A DNA stretch of 64,000 bases, taken from positions 12,197-76,196 of the forward strand of contig MZZL01000037.1 of assembly GCA_002749535.1 (NCBI GenBank), in the 5' to 3' direction. The notes below the pieces were generated by a model. That model had not been told where the DNA came from and did not search any database. It was given only the letters and a program-made list of their open reading frames with translations. Shown here in pieces: positions 1 to 11,388 of this stretch (position 1 is the first letter of the stretch; the number at the start of each line of letters is the position of its first letter). The translations under genes were made by a program, and so were the position numbers. The stretch is from Apophysomyces variabilis. Lineage: Eukaryota; Mucoromycota; Mucoromycetes; Mucorales; Mucoraceae.

Positions 1-348
1 ATAAAAAATGGATAACAAGAATAAATCCTTGAGACTCGAGAAAAGAGTTTTTTATTAAGATTAGATTCCAAGTCTTATTTATACTGTGAGCGGTTATTAG
101 ATCGTAGTTTCTTTGACACAGATAATAAACCAATCAGTAAACATATTCATGACGAAGAAAAGTTTTTCATTGGGATAGCCAATGGTAGATTTTCGTTTAG
201 TCATGGTAAAGAGGTTATCTCTGAGTTCCTGAGTCTGGACTGTGTCTTTATTCAACAGGTTTCAGACTGTTATTGTGTCAGATCGACTTCAGGTTCAAGA
301 AGAAGTCTTTTTTACGATCTCCGCTTTATTCTTCTTTTAATTACTGCT

Positions 349-681
349 TTGGGTAATGTGAAGACGTTTATTGGTCTGTGTGTATGTCGAAATATGACAA
401 CGGCAAAGAATCCAGACTTTAGTACATACAAGTTAAAAAGTCTTCATGGAGAACCGCTCACTTCTTGGGTACATGCTGACAGACTGGCAAAAATCAACTT
501 CGACACAGAACCCACAACCCCATGGTTTGACCCCACTGCTACACGTACTGTATGGCGTTCTCAAATGCGTTTACCATCTGAATCTGACGAAGTTGACAAG
601 CTTGCCATCTCCGAAAATACTCCGAACGCTCCGTCTACCATCCCGACTGGCTTTGCGCACAACGATTCTGCCATTGTTTGA
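349..681 (+). pseudogene. C-terminal tail of a Ty3/Gypsy-type polyprotein (fragment)
   Basis: The frame contains YKLKSLHGEPLTSWVHADRL, the segment that follows the integrase core in Ty3/Gypsy polyproteins (pattern Y-x-V/L-x-S-L-x-G-x-x-x-x-x-V-H-A-D-R-L). It is followed by an acidic, Ser/Thr-rich tail ending in a stop at 679-681. A purine-rich run (ggggggggag, 698-707) lies just before the LTR at 711, the expected place for the plus-strand primer of such an element. The upstream 348 bases show no convincing continuation of pol, so the body is either outside the window or decayed. Inference: 3' remnant of an LTR retrotransposon on the plus strand. Confidence 0.6.
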
Positions 682-710
682 GGGTGAACAAGTATTTCGG
701 GGGGGAGTAA

Positions 711-1040
711 TGTCGTGGATGAGACTGCTCCACATAGTGACACGTCACCATCAAAGAGAAAATTCAAGCTGACCAATCCTGGTCACCGGAAAACCATTGT
801 TCCGAACACGTGATCTGAAAGATCATTACAGATACTACTTGAACATTCTGGAAGTATTATATATACAAATCAAAATAGACATTCCTAGTACTTTCTAGTA
901 AAAGTATTATACATAGATTATATTTCTTCTAGCATATTCTGTTCTGTAAAATATAAATATCATTAGAATAACATTCAATAAAGGAAACGAAGAAATCAAT
1001 CAGTAATCCAAGAGTTATCTTTTACTCTTTGCTTTTGACA
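711..1040 (+). repeat. Probable 3' LTR of the Ty3/Gypsy element
   Basis: Directly after the purine tract the sequence starts TGTC and about 330 bp later ends GACA, the short inverted termini (TG...CA) typical of LTRs. An AATAAA polyadenylation-type signal lies inside (977-982). The partner LTR is not in the window, so the right border is inferred from the terminal motif only and no target-site duplication can be tested. It ends about 93 bp upstream of a tRNA gene. Confidence 0.5.
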
Positions 1041-1133
1041 AGGCTGGTTTGAGCATTCCGGATATTATCATCGTTTGGACGGAAGCAAGACAACCAGGGG
1101 AAAAGAATCCAAGAATCCGACAAGCCGTCAGAT

Positions 1134-1205
1134 GGGGATGTGGTGTAGTGGTATCACGTCTGCTTTGCATGCAGAAGGCCCCGGGTTCAAACCCCGGCGT
1201 CTCCA
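1134..1205 (+). tRNA. tRNA-Ala (anticodon TGC)
   Basis: A 72-nt cloverleaf can be folded by eye. The acceptor stem is GGGGATG with CGTCTCC (one G-T and one T-G wobble) and discriminator A. The D arm surrounds GTGGTATC. The anticodon stem TCTGC/GCAGA has loop TTTGCAT (anticodon TGC, alanine). The T arm CCGGG-TTCAAAC-CCCGG contains the B box. There is no intron. A TTTTT Pol III terminator follows immediately (1206-1210). Confidence 0.95.
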
Positions 1206-1689
1206 TTTTTACGTTTTCCGTGCGAAAACGGATTTTTTTTTTCTGTCGTGCGCGGTATTTTCTTCCTGATCTGGGTTTTCTTCCTGGCAAAGGTCAAACC
1301 CACTGGGGATCAAGGGTAACAAAAGAGATAGAGAATAAACGGATGATTGTCTTTATTGCTAAGCAAATTCATGGATATTTATATTTTTTCTAAATCTAAT
1401 TGTAACAATGCTGATACGGTCGAGCATTCGAAATAAGTAAAATAAACGGGCAAGAGATTATGTAATGGTTTTGCTGAGCATGGTACTCCTGGAGATGTTG
1501 CTCTTTTGTAGTGAAGGCCGAAGCGTTAAAGGTTTACCGTTTTTGGATCAAGGCCGATCTGAGCAAAAGGTTTGTGTCACTACAACTTTGCAGGCACGAC
1601 ATTTCGAATTTCTTTGTTTTGAACTGTCGTTGCAAGATCCACATTACTTTTTACCAACGCTGGAGTAAAGGAACGAATTAGGTGGTTAG

Positions 1690-1914
1690 GGAACCGAAAA
1701 ATCAGATGACAATGTTTACAATCGGATCCTCGGAAAACGCCATCTATTGAACGAGTTCCCTTTCAAATCGTCAGAATTGCATGATTTTTGGTATGATCTG
1801 TCAATAAGACAAAAGATTATTTTTACTCGACTACGTTACGGTAGCTTGGTTGACAATTCAGATCAAAAGGGCGACAGACGCTGTGTGTTTACACGGTTAC
1901 TGGCCTTTTTCTGA
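1690..1914 (+). other. 74-codon open frame without ATG, probable decayed coding segment
   Basis: Between an in-frame TAG (1687-1689) and TGA (1912-1914) the plus strand stays open for 74 codons. It reads like protein: LLNEFPFKSSELHDFWYDL, then TRLRYGSLVDNSD. There is no start codon and no family I recognise. The 2.5-kb spacer 1300-3600 otherwise shows only short frames on both strands, including a minus-strand stretch ending near 1990 (YRKNLAKKLA-stop). Inference: exon or transposon debris; chance is not excluded. Confidence 0.25.
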
Positions 1915-2501
1915 ATCGCTACTACCGAAATAAATCAAGACTATTTATTGGAGAGGATCGGTACAAAAAAATGATCGTTTATTTACGCTAACTTCTTGGC
2001 CAAATTCTTTCTATATCGTTTCCAGGTATCTACCATCGGATAATTGTCAGACATAAAATAATTGTCCAGTAACTCTATGTCTTTGCGGATTAATCTCATT
2101 CCTTGTCAATAAAATTATGGCATGGGATCCAATTCGTTTGAAGTCCATCTGCTACCAGTAATGAAAATTGTACCGCTGACGACGCGACTGTCTAGCGCTC
2201 TCTGGCTCTGATGGACAGTAAGAGATTATACTGGTTAAAAAAGGGGCTTTCTGCATTAGCTAAACACTGAAGAAGGTAACTGATCAAACAATGCGTATCA
2301 CTTGCCTGCAATCCCCTTTTTTAGTTGTGTTGATACGTCAATGCTTGCTTCATAATCCCCATTCTTTCACGGCAATTGCATGTCTTGTGTTCTCCATTCT
2401 TTATCACAAGGTATAACAAAATCATCATACGCTTTCTCCCCGCTTTTCTTTTTTTTTTTTGAATCCTTTTATCTTTATTTTCCTTTTTATTGTTGGTTAT
2501 C

Positions 2502-3002
2502 TTACATGTTCGCAAGGGCATCTAAAGATTTGCCTTCTACACGGTGGATGATCCATTCCGCATGGGGTTTAGCACCCAAGAGTTCATAGAACTTTCGCGA
2601 GGGTTCGTTCCAGTCGAGGACAACCCATTCGTACCGACCACATTCGCGTTCCTTCGCTATGACTGCAAGCTGGATCAACAGCTTTTTACCAATACCGCAA
2701 CCGCGATACTCAGGGCGGACAAAGAGATCTTCCAGGTACAGTCCCGGCTTGCCGAGGAAAGTGCTGAAGTTGTGGAAGAAAAGGGCAAAACCAGCTGCCT
2801 CTTTTTCAGAATCAGGTGTTTTCTGACAGTACGCAATGACGACTTCGGCATAAGGGCGTGGTCCGAAAAGGTTCTGATGAAGTATAGCTTCGGTCGCCAC
2901 AACCTGGTGAGAAAGCTTTTCGTATTCTGCTAATTGCTTGATAAACGAAAGAATAAGAGGGACGTCTTCAGGCTTGGCTGGTTCAATGCTGACAGTAACC
3001 AT
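2502..3002 (-). CDS. GNAT acetyltransferase, diamine/thialysine N-acetyltransferase (SSAT)-like
   Basis: Single-exon, 166-residue protein of the size of the spermidine/spermine N1-acetyltransferase family. Visible family landmarks: an N-terminal IEPAKPEDVPLILSFIKQLA helix region; the central LYLEDLFVRPEYRGCGIGKK block, with the R-G-x-G-I-G acetyl-CoA pyrophosphate-binding loop; then VLDWNEPSRKFYELLGA, the motif that places the catalytic Tyr near the C terminus. Such enzymes transfer acetyl from acetyl-CoA to polyamines or aminoethyl-cysteine; the SAT2-like and SAT1-like members cannot be told apart here. The ATG at 3000-3002 is the only start that keeps the N-terminal beta strand. The flanking spacers are non-coding. 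No targeting signal is seen, so it is presumably cytosolic. Confidence 0.85.
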   Translation of the reverse strand: MVTVSIEPAKPEDVPLILSFIKQLAEYEKLSHQVVATEAILHQNLFGPRPYAEVVIAYCQKTPDSEKEAAGFALFFHNFSTFLGKPGLYLEDLFVRPEYRGCGIGKKLLIQLAVIAKERECGRYEWVVLDWNEPSRKFYELLGAKPHAEWIIHRVEGKSLDALANM

Positions 3003-3599
3003 TTTTAAATGTAGTCCAAGAAGAAAAAGAAAGAAAAAAACACGATTTTCCCTGGAACTCTTTTCCCCACGCCCATCTCGTTATTTAAGCTGATCGAACT
3101 CCGCTACTCTCACTGTCGTGACTCATTGTGCCGCAGCCAAAGAAAAAAAAAAAGTTCTTGCGAATATCCATTGTGCGCACCTCTAGAAAAAGGGGACTTT
3201 CTGAGTAACAGTAGATTATCATTCTGCATCTCCGTCTCGGTCCTGCGTAGTTATGCCCGAAACCGAGTACTCGGCTAACATAACCCATTCATTCGAACAG
3301 GAAAAGAGAGCGAACACAAACTAGAATGTGTCGGTTCGTTCATATTTCGGGGTCCTGTTTATGCTTAAGCATAGCCCTCATTGACCTGTGTTTACAGCTT
3401 CATAAAAAAACAAAGAAAAAAAAGGAAAGCAATTTACATTTCGAAAGAGTGGTTCGCTACTAGACAAGTAGCCATCCGGAAAACATGTTCAATCGATAGA
3501 GAAAAAATTATATCCAGATCCATCCCATGCCTTGGGCTTCCTATTATACATGATTATGCAAAATTTGATTATATTTTTGTTTTGTTTTTTTTAGGTTCT

Positions 3600-6500
3600 T
3601 TACTCTGCCCTAAGCTCAAGCTGTGTTGCGATTTCTTCGATTCTGCGCACGTACAATGTAGCGGAACTAGGAATATTACGTATTGAACGGAACTCTTGAT
3701 ATACTTTTTGTGCGTTTTCCTTGTCTTCACAATACAGCATGGCATTCATTGCAGCGTAGTACGTACGTATAAGAAGAGGTCGATGAGCAGATTCATGCCG
3801 GGTATACGTGTCTGTTAAAGCAGATGGTCGGTAGGGTAGCAGCCAGATGTTTCGTATGCTTCGGTAGTCATCAAATTCTAACGCACCCAACATCATGATA
3901 TCAAACGTTACCACGTCTGGAATCACCTTAGGATCAGGTGCCGGAACGTTTGATCCATCTCCAGTCAAACGTCTGCCAATCATGGTTTCAAACACGCTTC
4001 TTGCCACAGGATACCACGCCTTGTCCGCAGTGAGACCCATCAGTAAAGCATTGTAATGCACAGGAGTGAGTGTTACTCCATCCAGCTCTTTCCAAAACTT
4101 CCATGCTGCATCTGGTCTTTTCATTCGTGCAAAAGAAGTAAGCAACGTGGTGATCGCTAAAGCATCCGGCTTTTTGCCAGTCTTTACAATATCATCATAT
4201 AGTTTCCGTGCCGATTCCGCATGCGAATCACGTAATGAGATATCTTGTTCATACGAAGACCCGGACGGCAATCGCTCCGCCTTCTCTAACCGTGCTCTGC
4301 CAGCCAAACCATGTGCTTCCATTAGAACTGTCAATGCCGCCTGATCCAATCTGGAGCCGTCGCCATCCTTTAGACTGTCCAAGAGGGTGATGGCTCGCAT
4401 CTCATTCTCAGATATAGGGGACTCCAAAAGCATATTTGCTAAAATCGTATACATCGGTACATCTGCAGAGATTCCTCGGTCCACCATCTTCCGGAAGGTC
4501 GTATAGGCCTTATCGAACTCACACGCATCGGCATAGCCTTTGATAAGTGGCGAAAACGTAACCACATCTGGCTTAACATTGAATGGCGCGTTCGACATAC
4601 GTTCTATGACACTAGCCGCCTTGTCTAAATTGCCCAATTGCGCATATCCATACACCAAATGCGAGAAGATGTACGAGTTAGGTCTGATTCCGGTCTTTAC
4701 CATAGTCTTAAAGGTCCTTTCGGCTGCCGGCATATTCCCGGAATAAACAGCGCTGCGAATGGCAAGCGCATAAGTGATGACATCCGGTTTAAGTTGGTCT
4801 GAACTCATCGAGTCAAAAATAGACGAAATTGTATCTTCCCGTATTGCTCGCCGAGATTGGGCCTGTGTACCATGGATGGCCATCGCCAAATTATAGGTTC
4901 GCTTATTCGCGTCAATTTCCTTCATTGTCATATGATCAAACAACTCCGTAAATTGATTGATGTTTGTCTCAGGGTCCGACCTCAAGTCCAGAGCGGACAT
5001 TCTGGTATTATAAGATACCACGTCCTCTCGGATACCTCCTGCTAGCATAAGCCTAAGCCGTGGTTCGATAGCAGCACTGTACTCGGGCCGTTCCAGGTAA
5101 CAATGAAGAAGCATGTTATAGATCGTCATGCTGTTCGGTATCTGTTTCCGTTGCATCGTATCATAATACTTGAGTGCTTCATCGACATCGCCTCGCTTAA
5201 GATAGTAATTGATAAAACTACCATAAGTCACTGCCCCAGGAGTAATGTTCATACGGAGCATGGTATCGTATGTACGGAATGCTTCATTTACATCTTGTTT
5301 TTTCAAGTAATAGTTGATCAGCGTGTTGAACGTGTAGCTGTCCGGTGCGACCTTTCTCACTTTGGCAGCACTGGGTTCCTCTGGCGCTGCACAACTACAG
5401 CTGCACCCGCATTTTCCTTGTTTCTCTATGGCTAACATATCGATCGTCTTCTTCATCTCCTCTTCATCATCGGCTGCTGAATATGACCTTAACAATGCGT
5501 TGATGGTGAAAGTGTTAGGCTTATGTTTCAGTCGAACTAGCACTTGGTAAATGTCTTTGACCGAATCCAGCGCTCGGCGCATGTCTTCGCGTGCCTGCAA
5601 CCGTGCATGCCTGACAACCTGGTCAGCTATGCCATCCAACACGTTGTTGAACGTTCGTAAATTCGGTACAATGTTTGCTTCTATCATTCTGTTCATCCAT
5701 TCGTTCGCAACGCGATTGTCACTCTCTGTGTGACAATCTTTGAGAAAACCATTCAAAAAGATATTATAGGTCATACGATCTGGAGACAGTTTGGCTGTGC
5801 TGACCATCTTTTGGTAAAGTCTTTCTGCGCCGGTCAGATCAGACGCCTTTACTTTAGCTGCCAGCATTAGGTTGTAAGTGGGCAGGTCTGGCTCCAGCCC
5901 GCTTTTCTCTATATCATAAAATAATGTCTCTATCTTTGAGAGATATCGTCGACGGTGGAGTGCATCAACATGTTTGAATCTACGTATGTAGGCAGCCATC
6001 AGTTTGTTGTAGGTTAACGTTGTCAGCGGCTCTGAACAATAGCGAGATCGGTTACGGAACAGAACTTCGGCACGATCCACTCGATCTATTTTTCCAAGCA
6101 AGTCAATAATAACGGCGAAATCGCGCGCGTTCCACATATATCTCGTTTTCTGGGTGTGACTGAGCAGCGTTTCCAGCCGTTGCTCATAACGTTTCCGAAG
6201 ATCGTCATTCCTTTGCAATTCTTGTGAATGGCGCACGCTAACTCCGTATCGTAGTGTCGCAAATAAATTCTGCACAATTGCAGGGGGTATCGGGTTTTCA
6301 GTGGGATGATGCGTGGCGGATTCAAATGCCTTCCATGCCTTGTCCGTTTTGCCCGCCGTCAAGTATGTATGAATAGACAAAACGAGAGGTGTGCGTAGGT
6401 GTTTGTCGATTTCTGAGCTGACGTGCAGAGGAATGTTCTTTTGCAACTTTTTCTTCTCCAGGTCCATCCATGCTTTCTCAACCCGATCGGGTGGCGTTCT

Positions 6501-6779
6501 TGCCTCTTCCAAGTTCTCGAGTAAATTCCGTACTTCCACGTCTAATAAGGCAAACGCAAATAAATAGATTAATACGATATATTGTCTTTCACAGAGGCAG
6601 GAGACGTTACTTCTTCGCGAGCTGACCGAGATCATACGTTTTCGCAGGGGTGACCTTGCGCGAAGGACCTCTTCTTGCCCATATACACTGCATACGAACT
6701 CTCGCCACTGCTGAAATAGCCGGTTATTAACATGTTGTCGCACGCCAGACTGCAGGTGTCGGCACCGCAAATGGACCAT
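3600..6779 (-). CDS. Large pentatricopeptide-repeat (PPR) protein, probably mitochondrial
   Basis: Model complement(join(3600..6541,6611..6779)), 1036 residues. The 69-nt stretch 6542-6610 is open in frame but has GTAACG...TTATTAG borders and a TTAAT branch-like site, and its translation is a hydrophobic oddity, so I treat it as an intron. From about residue 190 to 900 the protein is a string of 35-residue PPR units, recognisable by TYNxLM, TFNTLINYYLK, TYGSFINYYLKRGDVDEA and PDVVTFSPLIKGYADA. PPR proteins bind organellar RNA and act in transcript stability, processing or translation. The N terminus is Arg/Gln-rich with no acidic residue before residue 27, fitting a mitochondrial presequence. 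A Cys cluster (CGCSCSC) interrupts the repeat array near the middle. The specific RNA target cannot be inferred. Confidence 0.85.
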   Translation of the reverse strand: MVHLRCRHLQSGVRQHVNNRLFQQWREFVCSVYGQEEVLRARSPLRKRMISVSSRRSNVSCLCERQYIVLIYLFAFALLDVEVRNLLENLEEARTPPDRVEKAWMDLEKKKLQKNIPLHVSSEIDKHLRTPLVLSIHTYLTAGKTDKAWKAFESATHHPTENPIPPAIVQNLFATLRYGVSVRHSQELQRNDDLRKRYEQRLETLLSHTQKTRYMWNARDFAVIIDLLGKIDRVDRAEVLFRNRSRYCSEPLTTLTYNKLMAAYIRRFKHVDALHRRRYLSKIETLFYDIEKSGLEPDLPTYNLMLAAKVKASDLTGAERLYQKMVSTAKLSPDRMTYNIFLNGFLKDCHTESDNRVANEWMNRMIEANIVPNLRTFNNVLDGIADQVVRHARLQAREDMRRALDSVKDIYQVLVRLKHKPNTFTINALLRSYSAADDEEEMKKTIDMLAIEKQGKCGCSCSCAAPEEPSAAKVRKVAPDSYTFNTLINYYLKKQDVNEAFRTYDTMLRMNITPGAVTYGSFINYYLKRGDVDEALKYYDTMQRKQIPNSMTIYNMLLHCYLERPEYSAAIEPRLRLMLAGGIREDVVSYNTRMSALDLRSDPETNINQFTELFDHMTMKEIDANKRTYNLAMAIHGTQAQSRRAIREDTISSIFDSMSSDQLKPDVITYALAIRSAVYSGNMPAAERTFKTMVKTGIRPNSYIFSHLVYGYAQLGNLDKAASVIERMSNAPFNVKPDVVTFSPLIKGYADACEFDKAYTTFRKMVDRGISADVPMYTILANMLLESPISENEMRAITLLDSLKDGDGSRLDQAALTVLMEAHGLAGRARLEKAERLPSGSSYEQDISLRDSHAESARKLYDDIVKTGKKPDALAITTLLTSFARMKRPDAAWKFWKELDGVTLTPVHYNALLMGLTADKAWYPVARSVFETMIGRRLTGDGSNVPAPDPKVIPDVVTFDIMMLGALEFDDYRSIRNIWLLPYRPSALTDTYTRHESAHRPLLIRTYYAAMNAMLYCEDKENAQKVYQEFRSIRNIPSSATLYVRRIEEIATQLELRAE

Positions 6780-9700
6780 GTGTACGCTTTAGCCGCAATG
6801 TTTGAAGGGTTAAGTCCTGTCACGAAATGGATAGGCTTTTTCTTTTTTTTTTTTGGGTAAAAAAGTTCGTACTTGACGTCATCTATTTACACGCGCTTGG
6901 TGCACACCTTTTGACTTTCTGCTTTTGTACATATGTATTGGAGTGTGTTCTATCTGGTTACCCGATGAACTACAGAATCACATATACCAATGCTCATTTC
7001 CTGAAAAAAAAAACAACAAAGATACGCTGTATTCATTCTATGTCGGAACCATCAGAGCGTACAAGCAGGAAAGATTCCTGCTGTGGTCGGGAGTTGTAAT
7101 AAGCGACTTGACTCGTCAGCCCACTTTTTTCCAACTTGCGTAACATTCCCCAGGGTGACATGTCTAGATTTTCTAATATTTACGTATCGTAATGGGAGAT
7201 AAAACCAAAAAAATTGCCCTAATTGGATTAAAACCATGAATCGTTTTACTCTTCTGCATCCATATACAAGGAGATATTAGGAGATAAATCCCGAAAAGCA
7301 GCTTCAAGAGGTGCAAAGAAAAGTAGACGATGAATGGAAAACGGCAGCTGCAAGGAGAGGATCATGTACATAAGTAGCGAGAGACAACAGGAAAGAAAAG
7401 AAAAGGAAGAAAGAGGCGAATGAAATGGCTATACTAACCAAGATGTGAATGCCAGGAAATCTTTGCAGAGAAAAAGTAGTAGCAGGATCATGGCTCGATC
7501 TTTGCAGCCATGGTCAAGTTTGTGCCATTCAAGGCATTGATTCCATAACACTCAAATGACAGACCAAACCAATCGTATCTGTGGCGGCATATGACGCTTT
7601 GCTTGCGGCTCACATAGATAAGCTTCTTTCCCGACCATTTTATATAGTGCAACCCACAGTAAGACTCCAATGTACCAGAGCATAACATATCTACACGAAG
7701 GGTGATCAAGGCATAGCCAGAAAAGCTAATGGACCGGATAATTTACTTGATGAGATCATTGTTTAAAGAAGATGTTCCCGTTTAAATGTTTGAAGGCGAT
7801 CCTTCTAATCGAAGGGATGATCCTGATCTCCATTTCCCTTTGTGCCTCTGTCATAGCTGGATAGATGACTCGGCGTACGGGCACACAAGCTGCTCTCTCT
7901 GTTGCACTGATTGAGACGTTGGTCCCATTGCTACCACATTGGAGAACTTTTTAAGTTGTTTCCGATGAGAGCAAGGTAAGGGTTCACCTTTTCCAGCGAT
8001 AGCAAGCAAAGCCTAAGCCAATAGAAAACTACAATTGAGCTGTTAGAAACGGATAAACGCCATATTTCCACGCTTATTTTAGTGTTGGATAGGGTAATTA
8101 GATAGTGAAAGAAAATGTACTATGACATAAACTGGGGGACAGTTTGCCGCTTGAAACAGCTTTACCAATATTTACTCGTTTACTCCCCAATTTTCCATGT
8201 TCTCGCGGGATGACAATAAAGAGGCAGTAGTTAGATCAAAAGTTGTTATTCATACTAGTCTTTCTCCAATAAAATCCCCTGCTTTTTCTTTTGGTTCTCA
8301 CAGTTTCCAATCTAACATCAATAGAGAGAGAGAAGGAGAGAGAGAGAGAGGAAGAGTACAACGTACCATGTGAAACTCATCCTTTTTTTTCATGGCTCTT
8401 CTCCCTGCATAGTGTGTAATACAAAAAGTGTTGTCTTTTTTTGTTTTAATAGAAGGCATTAGTGTGTGAGAGTGCATAACAGCTTCGTATCATGTGTGTT
8501 TCAAATGTGGCTTTCTGGTCCATCCAATTTCGGGTTTGCGTAACCGCTCTCTCCTCTTAGCTGTTTCCAAGCATCATTATGCCATGCATGAACGGGATCG
8601 CGGATAGTGTTGATCTTCTGTTTTCGATCTGAACTCAAACAGAAAAAAAAAATGGGGGGGAGGAGAAGAGCATATAGATAAAAGAAAGCGACATAGTGAG
8701 CGTCTATCCTTTCTTTTTTCTTTTCTGTCTACTCAGTCTCTTCACGTACTTGTTTTTTATCTCACAAGTCAAATGGGAGAGAAAACAGGCTTCTCTAAAG
8801 TAAAGACATGCACTTTTTTTTCTCCAAAAAGGAAGACATGCATGTGTCTAATCGCCATATTTCTTCCTCACAATAACAGTGTTTGAAACTAAAATTTTAG
8901 CGCATCTCTATTCGACTGTCAAACCCTGTTCATAACATCTGCGGGTAATGACGAGCCGCTCGCTTTCTATCTTTCTTTTCTGTACACAGTGTCAAGTTGG
9001 TTACACAACGGACGTTGAAATGCTCCTTTTTCCTGTTCTATTCAATGAAAGCAAGTCATCATGGGCCATGCTATGCGCTGCAGGGCCTTCTTTGTGGTAA
9101 AAGCCTAACAAAAACAAAAAAAAAGCAGTTTTACATCTCGGTGCAGGTCCGGACTCGGATGACTCGTCCATTTTCCATTTTTGTATAGATTGTCTTTTTG
9201 GACGCCCCACTTGGAAAAAGTGCGCCTTTGTAAAACGCCATTTTCTGCTTTAACATGTATAACACATATACACACAGGGTGTGTAATAGAATAGGTTCGT
9301 AGGGGAGTGGGCTTATGGCCTGCAGTGGGGTCGCCTCGTTGACTAGCCTAAGCAAATACTGACGATAGCCCTGGACTTATTCCTGATGTAGATGTATATA
9401 TTTGCCGTTGGAAGGTCACTCTCCTTCCGCTTTACTGTCTGTTGTTAGATCTGGATGCAACGTGAAACCGGAACTTGCGCTAAAAAGTGAACCCCTTCCT
9501 ACTTTTCTACCATGATCCCTTCGTCTTGCGTTCCCCAAATTGCGCAATGTTTTGTTTATTCTAAGTTTGAGAAACTCTATTAGCCGCGCGCATAAAAGAA
9601 AAATAAGAAAGAACCAGAAAGGAAAAATTAGCTTTTGTCAGAAGCAAAAGATGGCTAAGGAAGCAAACTTGCTTTTGAAACATGCAAGGTCGAATCCCGA

Positions 9701-10236
9701 ACAGAACAGGATGTACACTCTATCCGACTGTCCGATTGATGAATTATTGTAAAGAAGAATTACAATGTCAATGCCAATTCAGCCTTTATCTTTGTAGAAA
9801 CAACAAGAATTAGTTCGAAACGCGGTTTTCTTTATCCGGCAGCAGACCGCAGAAGAGTGATGAATAGCCTTCGAATGAACCCATCCTTGGTCCAAAGCAT
9901 CCATCTACTGACATCAAAGAACAGGAAATGATTTGACAGGATTGTACTTTTCTGTGTTGGGAACAACGACATTGACCGATACCCATGACCTTGGTTGATA
10001 AAATAGTTAGACTAAAACTTTACTTTTTCCAAAATCCCAATGCAAAACAGTTTGCCTAGAAAGGACTGAATTCATCATCAAGTTTTTTTACTTTTTTGTT
10101 TCTCCGTTTTGGACGATATATTTAATACAGTAATATAGGGAAGGAAGGGGGAGAAAAGAAAGAAAAATAGAAAGGGAAACCAAAAGATAACCATCGAGTC
10201 AAAGGGTAGCCCGTGTAACCATAGAAAGGCATAGCA
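6780..10236. other. Gene-poor spacer, 3.4 kb
   Basis: No convincing gene on either strand. The one protein-like stretch is a minus-strand frame at about 7488-7744 (84 codons open, no ATG) containing LESYCGLHYIKWSGKKLIYV and ending in a TGA; no family was recognised. A (GA)n tract lies at about 8323-8353 and poly-A/T runs are frequent. The last 100 bases are the presumed 3' UTR of the bHLH gene that follows. Confidence 0.4.
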
Positions 10237-11388
10237 TTATGCATTACCGTTATCCTCCGCAATGTTCAAATTTCCAAACTGTTGTTGGAACTGAAATGAT
10301 CCAACTTGTTCATGATGACGATGATTGTTAGAATCCACCAATCGGATAGGTTGTTGTAAGGAATTTTGTCGATTTTGTTGTTGTTGCTGTTGTTGTAGGT
10401 ATCCGTTGGGATCTTCCTTCACCGATGCTTTCTTCCCTGCGAAATTATGATCATAAGCGCAGGCTCCAGTATTGTTCATTTGCTTATGGTCTGGAATCAG
10501 TTCGCCTCTTTTAGCTGCATCCACCATTTGCTCCAATTCCCTTATCCTTTCTTGGTATCTTGCCACCTCGTCCCGAAGTTCCTTTATATGGTCGACTGAG
10601 AGTTTCAAAATGGTTCCTTTGTTGATGGCTCTTGTATTTGAGCCACCTTGACCTCCGGAAACGGACATGACATTGGAGCTAGTGGGTGCCGTTTCGAGCA
10701 GATGTTCAGGTAATAAAGTACACAATTCTAATACAATGGAGTGAATGGATAGCCCTCTCTCTCTCTCTCTCTTTTCTTTTTTTTAATTTCTTTGAACCAT
10801 CGCCATCATTTGTTTTCTCTTTTTCTTTTATCGTACCATGAATTCGTTCGTTTATGTTATCTCTCCTTCTTCTTTCAACGGCATTATGTGATTCGCGGCG
10901 TCGGCGTCGTCTTTCAAACATCTCTTGCAAACTTTATTTTTTTTTTTGCTCAGCCAGGGCTCAGTCAAGAAAATAATAAAGTGACGAACTTACTTTCTTT
11001 GTTGTGATTCGTCATCTTCTGTAGTAGCAAATCCATCGAGGTGTCCAGTAGAAGTGGAGGGTGATACAATAAGATCTCTAGTGGCGAAGATAGGGGATTG
11101 ACCGAAAGACGAGCTTGCGGAATCCAGACTGGTTCCGAACCAGTTCTGAGCACCGGCATCCGCAAATGACATGGGACGACCAGTGCCCGGATTAGGAGGG
11201 CTCATGGCGATAGAAGCAGCACCGAAACTGTTCTGACGTCGATGCATTTGATAAGAAGGGTTAAAGACTGGGTTGTTTCGTGCAACAGGCACAGCTCCGA
11301 CGGTGCTGTGAGATGCGTCCACTGGAGCCATGTTAGAGAAGTGATCGGTTGAATCCACGTTGAATTCTTGATGTGTAGGTGAGTACAT
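10237..11388 (-). CDS. bHLH-leucine zipper transcription factor (USF/TFE/RTG3-type basic region)
   Basis: Model complement(join(10237..10727,10837..10931,10994..11388)), 326 residues; both introns are GT-AG and phases match. The bHLH domain starts near residue 140: basic region RRRESHNAVERRRR with the His-Glu-Arg triad that contacts CANNTG E-boxes, helix 1 DNINERIHELCTLLP (spanning intron 2), a loop, then helix 2 NKGTILKLSVDHIKEL running into a heptad-like LRDEVARYQERIRELEQMV segment. The N terminus is Ser/Asn/Pro-rich; the C terminus is Gln-rich with an (Q)n run. The start at 11386-11388 is the first ATG after a CT-rich leader; longer upstream frames are translations of CT repeats. Nuclear and DNA-binding by family; targets unknown. 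Confidence 0.85.

Noticed and set aside
6542..6610. Hydrophobic, membrane-like segment near the N terminus of the PPR protein
   Set aside because: It is the in-frame translation of a 69-nt GT-AG intron with a branch-like site.
9660..9720. B-box-like GGTCGAATCCC, possible tRNA
   Set aside because: One base short of the consensus and no cloverleaf can be formed around it.
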